DNA from: Pisaster brevispinus
Lineage: Eukaryota > Echinodermata > Asteroidea > Forcipulatida > Asteriidae
NCBI GenBank assembly: GCA_023634235.1
Contig: JAMKCF010000002.1
Coordinates: forward strand, 1,575,001-1,639,000
Length of the DNA stretch: 64,000 nt
Direction of reading: 5' to 3'
Below are positions 1 to 12,182 of this stretch, one piece after another. The notes under the pieces were generated by a model that saw nothing but the letters and a program-made list of their open reading frames with translations, ran no database searches and was not told where the DNA came from. How positions within the stretch are numbered: position 1 is the stretch's first letter; the number at the start of each line of letters is the position of its first letter. Both the position numbers and the translations under genes were made by a program.

Positions 1-1473
1 GAAAATATATTCTTTTATGTGGCTTAAACCGTGATTCAAAAATTATGCAGAACTCTCCCAAATGATACTTTGACTGATTGCAAATAAAACATTTGTCTAT
101 CTTATTCTTCTTTTTTGCCGATATACCAATAAGTGCTTTGAAAACCTTCTCCATACTATAAATGGAAAGTATGCACAGCTTTTCACACATGGGTTATACA
201 GTATGGTTAAACCAAAAATATCATTTTGCACCCCTGATGTAAATTCTTATACAAATATTGGATGCGTTTGAGTCGGTATAGCAGAAGAACACTGAGCTAG
301 CCCAGTGGCTGGGTAGCTAGAGGCACTTTCAAATCCTATATTTTAGCAGCAGGTCCCACCTGAATGATATTTTTTGACTGTCATTTCTTTTCCTTTTTTC
401 ACAGAACTCTGGGAAAATATTGAGTCTACACAAATATCGGTCTTACACATCAGTGTAAGGGCAAAAACCAAATTATATTCTTTTGTACCCTCTTATCTAT
501 CAAAATGTTATACTATAATCATGTCAAAACATAAAACTATTATTTGACATCTTGCCACCATGAATTACTCATGTAGCATAACTACCCTCCCCCCCCCCCC
601 AAGCCCAAGTACGACCCCAGTCCATAGTTCATCAAGAAATATTTCAGGCAGTTGCAAATTGCACTGGAATCCTCAAAAGCCAATTATCACAATCAAAGAG
701 TCAGCTCCAAAAAAAAGGGCGATAATTCCTGCTAGGAAAAATAATCTTTTCGTTGTGGACACGTTTTTCGGGGACACATGTGGTAGACAGATGGACTTTT
801 CATATATTTTTGGAGGTAAGTTGACTCTACTCCATGAAGCTTATGCCAGGTTTGACCAACTGTGGGGTTTTTTTTTTGTCCATGACATGTGGAGAGAGTT
901 CAACAAAAGGCTGTTGAACATTTTCATGATATTCACCCCGAGGTATTTTTTGTACAGGAAAAACAATGAGTTCATTGCACTTGTCAACTTTCTTAAAGGC
1001 AGTTATTACCTTCCTAATGCCTGATATAGAATAGTTCCTTTCTACTGGCCTGATAAGCCCCCCCCCCCCCCCACATTTTTCCATCTCCAAGGAAGTGTGC
1101 CATACGTGCATCATCCTCATTATAAATCAGTACAGATCTTTGAGAGGTCAAGGGAGTTTAACCCCAAATGCATGGACACGCACACACACACTAGACACAC
1201 GCTCCGGTCCCATGCCACGCGAATCGGATCAAATGAAGATGCCTACTGTGCTCTTCCACATGTTCTCCGGCGTCAGGAGGTTCAACTGGTTTGAAACATG
1301 GCATCTGCAGATGAACATGATGAAACATCCTACTGTCTGGTAGTACAAGATCAAGATGTCTTCAAAAGCTTTCGGAAGAAAGAGAAAACCTCTTGGACCT
1401 AAAGACTTTTCAGGAATTGTTCAGATTGTCACAGGATTGGTTTCCAAGATTTGGCCTTAACTTTTACAGTGAC
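1..1473. other. Non-coding stretch, no gene seen
   Basis: Low-complexity AT-rich sequence with two long cytosine runs near 588-600 and 1058-1072 and a short CA repeat near 1180. The longest open frames run through the cytosine tracts and show no domain, no codon bias and no credible splice junctions. Confidence 0.6.
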
Positions 1474-1690
1474 TAGCCAGCAGGACCAGTTAGCTTATCA
1501 TTTCACTGGTCCCCCAGCTATTTCACTGGTCCATATTTTAAGGTCTTCTGTCAACATTGTCATTAGCGTGGGACTTATAATTTGATTGAATATGAAGCGG
1601 TTTACATGTAGGGATGGGACTTCAGCAATGAATTAGCCAGCAGGACTGGCTGGACAGAATTCTGGCTGGTCCCCAGGGAGAATGCTGGTT
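1474..1690 (+). repeat. MITE-like repeat, family with ACTGGTCC/CTAGCCAGCAGGAC motifs
   Basis: The phrase tagccagcaggac occurs near both ends, and accaggaccagt-type motifs recur inside. A second copy in the opposite orientation lies at about 17711-17925 and shares the blocks around 'cactggtcc', 'atgaa...ttaatatg' and 'gctagttactg'. Two copies in opposite orientation with no coding capacity suggest a short non-autonomous DNA element. Confidence 0.5.
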
Positions 1691-1821
1691 TCCAAGGAAT
1701 GCTAATGAAGGCTGTTTACCCTTAGTCTGCAGACAAACAATGACAACATGCCTCTACAGCATGTACAGAATACCCCAACCCAGTGTCATGTTTTTATCTT
1801 TGAAAAAATGATCAATCAATC

Positions 1822-1990
1822 ATGGCGTGTCATGGCCGAGCGGTCTAGTTAGTTCACTGGACCCAAGCTCTGGTTTTGTCAGCAGCAGAGTGTGGGTTCG
1901 AATCCCAGTCATGATACTTGTGCTCTTGAGCAAGGCACTTAACCATGATTGCTTCGTAAACGGTTGGGAAGGTAGTGCATTCTGCTAGAC
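1822..1990 (+). mobile_element. tRNA-derived SINE, Ser/Leu-type head
   Basis: The start matches the 5' half of a class II tRNA (tggccgagcggtc, an A box). A B box GGTTCGAATCC follows about 65 bases later, then the body phrase cttgagcaaggcacttaacc. The same body occurs in the copies at 9487 and 57522. It is followed at once by a second, different SINE. Confidence 0.7.
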
Positions 1991-2095
1991 AGCTCAGTAT
2001 GTAGAGTGCCTACATGTTAATTCAGAGGTTGCAGGTTCAAGTCCTGCTCTAGTCTTTTTTTCTTTGTTCAACTCCAAATTATTTAAAAGCAGGTC
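1983..2095 (+). mobile_element. tRNA-derived SINE, 'GCTCAGTTGGTAGAG' family
   Basis: A-box-like agctcagtatgtagagtgcc and B box ggttcaagtcc are followed by the family tail tctttgttcaactccaaatt. It sits directly behind the Ser/Leu-type SINE, so the two are in tandem. Other copies are at 3575, 5960, 6520, 14872, 20518 and 22786. Confidence 0.7.
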
Positions 2096-2824
2096 TTGTA
2101 TCACAGGACAACTGGTCAGGATCAAGTAAATTTAGCACTTGAGCCTTTGACACCACAACCAAACAAGACCAGCAGTCTGTTTCTCCAGACACAACATACT
2201 TTACAGTACTTAGATTTATGAACCACAAAAGTGCAGCAATTATAAAGACAGAAACATATTTGAGGTATTGTAATCAATATTTCTGGTTTAGGAAAAGTTC
2301 TGAGCAACAAGAGCGCTGTCTGAGGGGGGATTTTCTTGAAATTCAAGCCCATAAGGGGGAGTACGTAAGGGTTTCCAAATTGACAAGGCCGTCTGCAGAT
2401 GTAATAATAATCAGCCTGTGTAAAGTGTATGTGAGTTACACTTTCCTTTTTCCTTCGTACAGTTATCGAAATCGATTTCGCAGAAGCCGTTTCCGAAATT
2501 GGGGGTACACATTTCTCAAGGACTTTACACATGTGTGTTAATACATTTTTTTTTTCAGCTGCAGTAGAGTTCGAAGCGTCTGAAATGGCCATCAAAATAA
2601 TTTCACTCCCACGTCCAAGATTGTTCTCTGACTCGTCAAAGGCGGAAGATTTGTTGATGACTTCAGTGCCTAGTTTACACCTTGAAAATGTGACTGCTGC
2701 TCCTCTAGGGAGTGTTTGAGTTTGGTCTCAAAGCGGAAGTAGTGATACATGACATCAATGTTGTCTTCAGACCGCTCTTCAGACCGCTGATATAGTGATA
2801 AATGTATTTCAAGCCATAGTCTTC
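2096..2824. other. Non-coding stretch, no gene seen
   Basis: Open frames here are short and overlap on both strands. No conserved motif, splice pair or repeat copy was recognised. Confidence 0.5.
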
Positions 2825-3290
2825 TGGAATGCAACACCCAGGAGATTCGGGGGGGGGGGGGCTTCATACTCTAGACCAAGGGAAGACCCAAGCGCACTAC
2901 TTGTCCTTTATTTGTGGTGATGTAGAGAGGCTGTAAATATTCTGAAATGTAACACCCTGGAGGTTCAAGGGCTTCATACTCTAGACCATAAGGAGACCCA
3001 GCCCCCCTACCCTAGTTCTTTATTTGTGGTGATGTATAGAGAGCCTGTAAATCCTCTGAAATGCAACACCCTGGAGGTTCAGGGGCTTCATACTCTAGAC
3101 CATGAGGAGACCCAGCCCCCCTACCCTAGTTCTTTATTTGTGGTGATGTATTTGAGAGCCTGTAAACCCTCTGAAATGCAACACCCTGGAGGTTCAGGGG
3201 CTTCATCCTCAATACCAAGGAACGCCCTGGTGGTTCGAGGGGCTTCATTCTGTAACCATACAAAATCAGAGACCCAGCAGGACCTTTGTA
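2825..3290. repeat. Minisatellite, unit about 115 bp, four units plus a decayed fifth
   Basis: The phrase tgaaatgcaacaccctgg recurs at 2825 (variant), 2943, 3057 and 3172, giving steps of 118, 114 and 115 bp. Each unit also contains cttcatactctagacca, gagacccag and tttatttgtggtgatgta. A degenerate fifth unit runs from about 3225, and a remnant (cttactattctagaccatagagg) lies near 3395. The first unit carries a guanine run of about 12. Confidence 0.9.
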
Positions 3291-3574
3291 TTTATTTTCA
3301 GGGAACTTTCTGCAGAATCAGGGAGAGGTTGGTATAGCTCTTCTACTGATTCTGTTTTTGGTTTTTTTAATGTAGCAACTAGAAGGGTCTTGGGGCTTAC
3401 TATTCTAGACCATAGAGGTCACTTCTTTATGCCTAGACAATGTAGAGGACCAACAAGTCGTGCCAACTCACATCATATCAAACTGGTTATCAAGACAAGC
3501 ATCTTCAAAGTCTTGTAAAATAGGAAATCTAAGCACCGAGAGTTCAATTCTTCAACTATTGACTTGGAGTTGAG

Positions 3575-3745
3575 CAAAGAAAAAATTTACTAGAGCTGGA
3601 TTTGAGCCAACGACCTCCGGTTCAACCTGCCGGCGCTCCACCAACTGAACTATCTAGCCCTGTGTTGTCTGTCTCCCTATTTTGTCAATATTTTTGGGGT
3701 GCTAGTCAGAAGCCATACAACTGTTAGCTGCCATGTAGCCAGTGT
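3575..3745 (-). mobile_element. tRNA-derived SINE with 5' extension
   Basis: Read on the minus strand: ggcttctgactagcacccc, then attgacaaaatagggagac, then the tRNA-like head (A box around agttcagttggtggagc, degenerate B box), then the tail tagtaaattttttctttgctcaac. The same order is seen at 14872 (+) and 20518 (-), so the upstream block belongs to the element. Confidence 0.75.
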
Positions 3746-5959
3746 AGCCAGGGATCTCACCCAAACTAAACTCTAATTAGAAATGCAACGCCATGTGTTT
3801 GCCCTTTCAGCTTTGATTGGTAAGACGAAGTTGAGCTGACACTCTTACAGAGTAACCCAACCCGGATCGGTTGCACTTAACCAACTATTTTCATAAGAAG
3901 AAACACTACGGTTGCCATGGAAAAGACACTGGGTTATGTTTTCTGACCCGTCTGGGACCTTTTCACCCTTTCTAAGTAAACAGCTTTCAGGAAGTTAATG
4001 CCCGGTAGAAACAACGACAGGATTTCCAGCAGATTAACCCAGCCTCTCTCGTGGCTCCCAATTATGTACATGTGTAAATAACAATAGATTAAAAATACAA
4101 ACGTCCGACAGTTTTAAAGGTGATCGGGTTCTCCCTAGGTGTGGGGTGTTCTGGACCTAAATTTGGGAAGTTTGGCCGAAAGCACGCTGAATTAAATCAA
4201 GGTCTTTGGAATGTTTTCTACTTGGTGTTTATCTTGATTTGAAAAGCCCCAATGAGCAATCTGGAGCATTCTAAATGGTTTTATCTTAAAGATAATTGTG
4301 AATTTGATCTATACGTCAAAAAAATAAACTATTTATTTATTTTTTTTTTTTTTTGCATATCAGCCGCATTTCGCATGAATTGCCTCGCAAGTTGGCCTGA
4401 CACGATGGCTTGTGCATTGGGAGAATCCTGATGATAAATGCGTGGTGGTATTTTTCCTAGCTGATCAAATTATTTTATCGAGGTGGTAAAAAATTCAAAT
4501 TGATGATTGAAGCAAACTTTACGCGTTTTGCAAACTGACCAGAACAAATGCGTGATGGTTCTATCTACAAACATGAATTGTGATTTCTTGATGGGTAGAT
4601 GTCAAGGGTAAAGCTCATAAATGATACTAATTAAATGTTTTTGGATTAGTAAATTCCTATTTTTTTTTCTGGAAATCTTCACAGCGAGGTGAACTAAAGA
4701 GAAGGGCAATTTTTTTACTACATTTTGTGTGAAAATATTTGGCCAGCGAATGTTGTAATTTGCTCTTATGTAACTTACACACTGATTTTATTGAATCTTT
4801 AACATTAATGTCAACGGTTGATTCTTAGCTCATTTCCTCTGACTTCATTGTCGCCATGCACTGTTAACTCCCTGTCAATATTTGGGAAGCAAAGTTTCTA
4901 CAGACTGATGCATTAGAGTGCACTCATGGCCGAAGTTTGCCTTCCGGAAGTGACAACAATGTATATTTGGGTCCCACTCAACATGTTTTGTATACTTCAG
5001 GTGATGTCCGTGAAATTGAAATTTCAAACAGTATCTTCACTGCAACCATTGATGCATAACTGTGAAGTCCAGGTTTTGACAAGTATGCACTACTTTTTCA
5101 AGGGTAAACATGTAGTTGATACCAACTAGTCTAGGCCAGTTACTTTTTTCACATTTCGAAGAGAGTGGAGCAAGTTTGAGGGGAGTTGATTTAGCAAAGT
5201 ATAACACCAGACCAAGTGGGACCTAGAAAAACTGGCAAAGACAAGTTGTCACGTTTCGAATCAAATCTACGCTGAAACCACCAAGGCGTGATGGAGTTTT
5301 TGTAAAGTGCAGAGACTGGCGCCCAGTCATCTGGAATCATTGACCCTCTTACTTGTAAAAATTCAGGGTCAAAAATAGTTTTATTACTTCTGTTGTCAAA
5401 TACAAATAGAGCTGGGAAAAATCACAATGTCTTGTTTTATCTGGCGATGGAAATAATTTTTCCCATGAGTTTGCAGTAAAGCCTGTAACAAAACTGATTG
5501 TTACGGAAATATATTGATTGTTTTTTCTAAAACTTTTGAGTTGGCATTGGCCTAACCTGAGACTTTTAGGATTTTCCAAAAATTTAATCTCGGTTTATTT
5601 CAAATAGCATTTGGTTATAGACCTCAAATGTTGAATATTTAAGTTTTTTATAAACCAATCTACAAAATTAAACATATCTCTATTTTAGTGGATGGACAGA
5701 AGGAGTAACTAAAGCGTGGACAAGATTTATTCAAACAAATACTTGTTCGGTTTACAAACCTACATTCCTCTTTATAAAACATGCCGCCACCTTTGGGAAT
5801 AATAGTCAAAGACAGCTATGTCTACACAATTTGACCTGACATACATGTGGCATGTCAACATGAAATAACAAACCTGCAAATGTTTAAGCTCAAATGGTCA
5901 AAAGAAAATATCAATTTTTTTCAAACAGCGGAATTTGAACTTTAAAAATTAATTGTTGT
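3746..5959. other. Non-coding stretch with one short repeat copy
   Basis: No gene seen. Positions 4200-4295 (minus) hold a copy of a roughly 80-bp repeat also found at 15758-15837 and 47220-47310 (+), recognised by aagataaaaccatttag and aagataaacaccaagtag. The rest is AT-rich with an A/T run near 4340. Confidence 0.5.
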
Positions 5960-6070
5960 TCACATTTCTCAAAACTTGACAAGAGCGGGACTTGAACCTG
6001 CGACCTCCGGATTAACGTGCCAGCACTCTACCAACTGAGCTATTTAGCCCTTATCTGGCAGTCCCCCTAT
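5960..6070 (-). mobile_element. tRNA-derived SINE head
   Basis: On the minus strand the unit reads gggctaaatagctcagttgg, an anticodon-arm-like region, then the B box ggttcaagtcccgctc. It is a short copy of the family described at 3575. Confidence 0.7.
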
Positions 6071-6519
6071 AAACAAAAACGGGTGTTTAAGAATCCCTGA
6101 TTCGTATTAATTGTTTCATTCCCCCTCTTATCTCAGAGACAAGAGTCCCCTCCCCCCCCCCCCAGTTTGGAAGATTTATTTCAACCTTGCAAACAGCCCA
6201 GACTCCATGTCTCCCTTGAATTATACACACTGTAAATCCTCTATAACAAGAGACAGTTTATCAAAATCATAAATAAATTTGATAATTCCCAGCGGAGGAT
6301 CGTTTCTTTTTCCCCTGGAGCAAGAGTGGGATTCCTTGCAGAGTATTCAAGATGGAAAAAGGCTTCACAGTCTACTGTGCACGGCTGTGATGGCTTAAAA
6401 TTTTGTTGCTATCAACAACAAAAAATTGAAAATTCTATCTGAAATTTTACTTGAAGTAATAAAACGAAAGGGAAACTGACTGGGTAAATATGGGGAAAAA
6501 TTTGGGTTGAACAACAAAA

Positions 6520-6600
6520 ATTTACTAGAGCGGGACTTCAACTTAAGACCTCCGGATTAACGTGCCGGCGCTCTACCAACTGAGCTACCTAGCCCATTAA
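6520..6600 (-). mobile_element. tRNA-derived SINE head
   Basis: On the minus strand: gggctaggtagctcagttgg with gagcgccggcacgttaatcc, then a B box mutated to agttgaagtcccgctctag and the tail taaatttttgttgttcaacc. The damaged B box argues that this is a retroposed copy and not a working tRNA gene. Confidence 0.75.
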
Positions 6601-8504
6601 ACTTGTAGTTGAAAACATATTTGTTACAAAGTTTCAGTTTACCATTTTGAAAAAATGTATTTAAATGTGTTGTTGTTGGGGTTTTTTCTTTGTATTAAGA
6701 GTTAACATATTCACCTAAAACAAAACATTTTTTTTTAAATCAACACATCTAATTAGTTTTTCTACTTCTGCGATATTTTATTTAGAACATGTAAACATAA
6801 TTATCTCTTTCAATTAAATGTTTTTAGTTTGATCTTTAAGATGTGTTTTTTTAAAACAGCACTCTTTGACTGAATGTACTCTTCATCAAGCAACTCAAAC
6901 TTGTGCTAACCCAAGACAACTATTAATCTTGTCACGTTAAAAGTTTACTTCACCTTGGTTCTTTCCCGTTAAATATGTTTAACAGATGATAGGTGACCTG
7001 TACAAAATTGTTTTACAATCTGATTTTGTAAATTTTGTACACAAATTTCAAATCATTGCCATAAATTTGATCATGCATATTAAGAAAAAAAACTGCCTGC
7101 CGTCAAAAAAGTTGAAACTTAGAATTCTCAATCTGCGTTTTCCTCATAGAAAATCTTGAACATTTTATCAAAAAGGAAAGCTGTCGCTGGACGTTAGGAA
7201 GCGAGAGATTTAGCAAAACGGCTTTAGAAACATTCATTTGTTCCAGCATATTGGTTTATCAGTAGACCCAAGGGTTACACTCCATCCATCTCATCCCTGC
7301 GTTGAAAGTTGAAAGTGACTTTTGCCATGGGTTTGTTATCATCGGTGCATATAATGTTTCAGAGGCCATAATGTGGTCTACCACCCGTGAAGGGGGGAAT
7401 TTGAGGAGTGGCGCTGGAGGTCAAACAAGGAAAGGGTGGAGGCTTGCTAAGTACAGGAGTCCAATCGTCAGGGCCTAATTTCATAGAGCTATTTAGCAGA
7501 AAATAATTCATAGCAAATGTCTCTGCTAAGCAAAAAATGAGTGGGTATAGCCGAACATAGCGCTCATTGTGTTTTCAGAGCAATAGTACGTGCAAATTTA
7601 GTTTTACAGTTGAAAATCCGTTAAAACAAGAATTACATTGTATCTTGGGTTCGCAACAAGCAAATTCTATTAGGTCATGCACTTTTATGGAGGAAAATGT
7701 AATCTCTTCAATCGTAATCTCTTAAATCAAAAGTTATTTGTAGCTGGGGTGCAAATGTCTTTTCACAGGTGGGGAGGGGGGGTTGCATGGTCCTAAGAAC
7801 ACAGCGTTGTCAAGTCCACATCGTGTGAAATGTACATCTGCTCTCTGCACAAGCAACGAAAGAGACTGTTTCACATCATGTGTTATATGTTAGAGGTCAG
7901 AATACGCAGTGAGTGTGGTGGGCGTATACATGACAACAAGCACACACACACAGAGCATCATCATTTGACCGGTTCCCATGCATAGTATGTTCCATGATGA
8001 ATTGGGTCGGATAAGTATTCCAGCGCGTGCTCATGGATCGTTCCGTTGGAACACCGGAACATTCCATCGGAACGATCAAACTACTAATCCACATATTTAC
8101 TCAATCATGTAGGATTGCTCCCATACTTCTGCACAGTGATGCGATCCAGAGGAACATTTTGGCAGTCCAATGGATTGCGGGCGCGTGCCCACGTAAACGT
8201 TTTTTATGCAAGTAGAACGTACCCGACCTTTGAGACACTCTAATAGCTGGAAAAAGTTTACTAAATCAGCACAAACATCAATGTCTGCATGATGGAAACA
8301 AACATGAAATCTGCCCCTTTCTGCCACTTGAAAAGTGCTTATCTCATTCACAGACAACTAAACAAGTTACCATCCCCCCCCCCAATTTTCCAATAATTTC
8401 ACTAGTTTCATTGGCATCAAGCCAATGTTTTCACTACATTAGTCTGATATCCTGTCCTACAAAAACATACTGTGCTACATCATTACATCAACAAGATCAA
8501 CATT
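6601..8504. other. Non-coding stretch with small inverted repeats
   Basis: No gene seen. Positions 7471-7535 resemble the left end of the GGGCCCAATTTCATAGAGCTG MITE family. At 8036-8077 a perfect 10-bp stem (GATCGTTCCG / CGGAACGATC) encloses a GGAAC-rich loop. C runs lie near 8372 and 8680. Confidence 0.5.
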
Positions 8505-9385
8505 GGTTCAGCTCAACATGGCACCAGTCCTCGCTTGACACATTAGTCCAGTGACCCCAGTTGTACCCCATTAACAGTCTCCAAAACAAGTCTCCAGCCT
8601 GTCTAATTGGGTGTGAAAGTGTTAGTACAGTCACAAGATTGATACTGTGTAGACAAAACATTCCCTACCATTGAACACCCCCCCCCCTCCAACAAACACA
8701 CAGCGCCTGCCAATTTAACACTTCTTTGCATGTATTTTGCTAGTTCAATTGGCACACTAAAGAGAAGGTGTACCCTTGATAAATACTCAAAAACTTACTG
8801 ACCATAAAAAACTTACTTTGAAAGAAGCACTGCACAGAGCCTGTTGATAATATTATCATGGAGCTATAAAAAGGATATCTCCATGATAATATACAGGCTT
8901 AACATGTTGAGAAAGGATTCCCTTCTATTTAAGAAATGTGGTTTTAGAGAAAGGGATTCAAAACAAATTCAATCTGAGAAAGATTTCATACATGAAACAT
9001 TTCTCAGATTGTGTATTCCAATTATGGATTGTTCTTCCTGCATGGACATAACCACTCCAGATTTTGGGTGATATCTCAAAAAACTCTACCACCTTTTGAA
9101 ATGAAATTGCAGTTTTATTATATCTACATTTATATGGGATTAAAACAATGGAACAGTTCCAAAAACCAAAGGTATACAGTGCCTTTAATACTAGCAGGAA
9201 ACCCACCCTGGCCAACACCTCCCCTTTAAATCAACCAACTAACATCCATCTGTTACAACCATGAAGTCAGCAATTGTTCAAACAGGGTGAAATCCCTACC
9301 CACATTAGCCCAGTGACCCCTGGTGACCTCTTAGTCTCCCAAACAAGTCTTACAACTCAATTGGGTGTGAAATCTAAATAAAGAT
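8505..9385. repeat. Diverged direct repeat flanking a MITE
   Basis: A block of about 110 bp at 8530-8625 (cacattagtccagtgacccc ... ttgggtgtgaaa) recurs at 9300-9375 (cacattagcccagtgacccc ... ttgggtgtgaaa). The element at 8762-9200 lies between them, so either the segment was duplicated around the insertion or both copies belong to a wider repeat. Confidence 0.55.
8762..9200 (+). mobile_element. MITE, AAGGTATACAGTGCCTTTA-terminus subfamily
   Basis: It begins ggtgtacccttgataaatac and ends ccaaaggtatacagtgcctt, an imperfect terminal inverted repeat. The interior matches 24043-24425 closely (gacataaccactccagattt, tttgaaatgaaattgcagtt, gggattaaaacaatgg). A local 24-bp palindromic addition (gataatattatcatggagct ... 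ctccatgataatat) sits near 8845-8893. Confidence 0.75.
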
Positions 9386-9486
9386 CAGCAGTGGGCGTTG
9401 TTGTTCCAGTTGGTGCCTGTACAGACTCAACATCGCTGCAGAAAGCCAGACATAAAACACAACAAAACCTCCAAACCTTATTGGTG

Positions 9487-9775
9487 GCAAGTGGTGGCTG
9501 AGTGGTTTTAAGAGCACCAGACTCAATCTATGGTGTGCCTGTTAAGCAGAGTGTGGGTTCGGGTCCCAGTCGTGGCGCTTGCGCCCTTGAGCAAGATACC
9601 AGTACTTCACCATAATTGCAATGTCCTTTGGATGGGACATTAAGATGTAGGTCCCATGTACTAGGATTGGTAGTGCGCATAAAAGAACCCAGAACACTCA
9701 TCAGGGAAGTGCAGGGGGTTAACCCCATTCTTTCTGGTTCTATAATAGCAAGAACCTTGTCTCAATCAAATGTTA
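9487..9775 (+). mobile_element. tRNA-derived SINE, Ser/Leu-type head, near full length
   Basis: The head gtggtggctgagtggtttta, B box gggttcgggtccc, and a body with cttgagcaagataccagtac, atgggacattaagatgtagg and actaggattggtagtgc are shared with 57522-57870. The head is of the class II tRNA type. The body, conserved between two distant copies, looks like one of the shared metazoan SINE central domains, but I cannot assign which. Confidence 0.8.
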
Positions 9776-9899
9776 CCACAAACATTATCTGAGGCGATCG
9801 GGTTAGCAAAGGAGTTTCTTTCCTCGCCTCCCACCTCTAGGACCCCAGTTCAAATCCCGCCAGGGCACTATGTGGATTGGGTTTTCAATACCATAAACA

Positions 9900-10045
9900 T
9901 ACCCAGGCATGATAGTTCAAAGAGGCAACAGGGGCCATTGCCTCCATGCCCTGGTCAACAGACTCATTGCCTTGGTGCCCCTTGAAATGTTCCAGTAGAA
10001 ATTAAAATTTCCCTTACAGGGGTGCCATTTTAAAGCAAAAACCGC
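9900..10045 (+). repeat. Repeat copy, 'GAGGCAACAGG' family
   Basis: Shares aggcatgata, gaggcaacaggggc, cattgccttggtgcccct and tgaaatgttccagtagaaat with 20004-20165 and parts of 23116-23645. Non-coding and multi-copy within the window. Confidence 0.65.
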
Positions 10046-10496
10046 TTTGTCCTTCAAACAAAAAGTAAGCCCTGTATACCTGTCCGACGATTAACTGTAC
10101 TTACAAAAAAATAATGTTGTAACTTCTTTTTAAGAACTTGATACGATGCTTAAGTCCTCTTTTAATCAAGTTACATTTTGTCACAACATACGTGTTGCAC
10201 TTTGCACTTCAAAGCTTAATCCCATTAACTAACTTCCCTATTTGAGCGTTACTCGGGAAATGAAATTATGTCATAGATTTTAACTTTCCGTCCTAACAAG
10301 CGACTTTCTTTGTCTGGCTGGTTAAACGAAGAAGCAAAGCAGTTTAAACTCACTCGAAGGAAGGCATTAGAGACCGGACCAATTAATTAAAAATGTGTTC
10401 CTTTTTATATTCTCTTCCCAGGGGTCTGCTACAGAAATTCAGAACATGATTCATTCAAACCGATTTAATTTCAAGGAAAGACATCTTTAAAGATAC

Positions 10497-10840
10497 GATC
10501 ATAAATTGGGTTTTTTTCAACGTAATGCTGATTTATAGGCAAAACTATAAAGAAAGATACAGTAAAATCCACCTGTGAAAGTTTCAGCTGAATACAGTGT
10601 CTACCTGCTGAGAAAACAGCAAAAAAAACTGTCAGTTTTATTTTGACAAGAACGTCAAATCCATCCATGTTTAGCGAGGTCACAGCGGGTACCAACCACA
10701 TCTCTGGCAGGAGCATTCGCGATTGGACACCAACTCTCAGAAATCTGAGAAACCATTCATGCATGAAGTGACCTGTATGGTCCACAGCCGAATAACCAGT
10801 GTTAGGAGAAAATTGCGATTGAAGTTGCACTATTTTTCAA
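10497..10840 (-). mobile_element. MITE copy, TCATAGATTGG family, truncated
   Basis: On the minus strand it matches the interior of the complete copies at 60239 and 62696: ctgagaaatttctcagattt-type palindrome, gttggtgtccaatcgcgaat, ggatggatttgacgttcttg, ctgtttctcagcaggtagac, gctgaaactttcacagg. The left terminus with the inverted repeat is missing. Confidence 0.7.
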
Positions 10841-12182
10841 ACTGCTGTTTCAGAGTCTGCTTACTAATTTTTGTTCTTTCTTTTTTTTTAAGACAAAAAA
10901 GGAGCTGACTTCTTTATTAGTACAGGTCGAAATATTTTCATTCTTGCAACTATATTTTATTGAGTAATTAAGCCTTAAACACGTACAGTACATCACTTTG
11001 TGAAAGCGAAACATCAAGTTTCGCCCACAGAGCGCTGTGTACAATCCAATGCATGTTTAAACCCTATACCGATAGGGTATATGCTTCAGTAGGTCCAACA
11101 TACAGATACATGTAGGTCACTTCGTGACGATGCAAAAGTCGTAGACACAAGTTTTAAACCATGTGATAGCACTACCTTTATAATGGGTAAAGTAGCGTAT
11201 CATGATACATCATTTGTGGTGGGGGGGGAAACAAAAGGTGCTAGGAGCATTCTTACTAATTAGTGTAATTACGAAACTATTACATATTAGGTAATGAAGC
11301 TTGCTGAAAATGTTAACAGTTATAAGTATATTAACAATTTTTATAAAAACTTATTTGCCAAATTTTGTGATTTGTGACTATATATGTCGCTTCATAAGAC
11401 CAGTAAAAATTTACAACAGAATATAATTCTCAGGCAATTGTCACTTATTTACTTCTTTGAAAAAACTATGGGCTATCTTTTTGGAAAGATTATGAAGTTG
11501 CACACAGTCCCCCCATCACATTCAGCTCCATCCAGACATCTGCTTCTAAATTGAAATCGACTGGGTACTTGGCAGACAGGTAAATGAAAATACCTCACCT
11601 CACAGTGACCTCACGTGTGGAACCCTGCCTTCAGAGCCAGACCCAGTGCACCTACATTTACTGTACATATCTCTGGCCACTAGTATTTCAAAACCAGCAG
11701 GAGATCTCTGATGTCATACATTAAAGGAAATTAAGGGACAGAATATTTCTCTTCAAAAATTGATTGAAGCATGTATTTGATGAACCAACTGTTCAATCTT
11801 AAAGGTGATACAGGATTGGTTGCCTTTTTTTGCGAGGGTTACGAGAGACCAATAGGCTGCCACTACTGTATTTCACTGAATTTTGAATATGGCAGGCAGG
11901 TCCGAGATTCCAGCATACCATGGCAGATTATTGGCCGTGTTTTTTTTCTTCTCGAAAATTCATGGTAAGGCATTTCATAATTTCTAGAAAGCAAACAAAA
12001 AACCTTGGAGCATTTTTTGAGAACGTTTGTTGTCTTTGCTTTATCTAGTCAGGATTTCATTTCGAATATTCTCACAAAAGTAATTGCATTGAAAGTTCTG
12101 AAAAGTTCCAAACAATAATACCGCACAGAGGTACAGTAAAAAAAAAGAAGTATAACACCAACGAGCAATGGTTTACAATCAA
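10841..12182. other. Non-coding stretch, no gene seen
   Basis: AT-rich sequence without conserved motifs or paired splice sites. Confidence 0.5.

Noticed and set aside
560..1024. 154-codon open frame on the plus strand
   Set aside because: It runs through a cytosine tract read as polyproline, overlaps an opposite-strand frame, and shows no domain or splice context.
2825..3290. CRISPR-like array
   Set aside because: The repeats are head-to-tail units without unique spacers, in a eukaryotic genome; it is a minisatellite.
5960..6600. Possible functional tRNA genes
   Set aside because: A and B boxes are present, but the acceptor stem and anticodon arm do not fold well, copies are numerous and some B boxes are mutated; they fit SINE heads.
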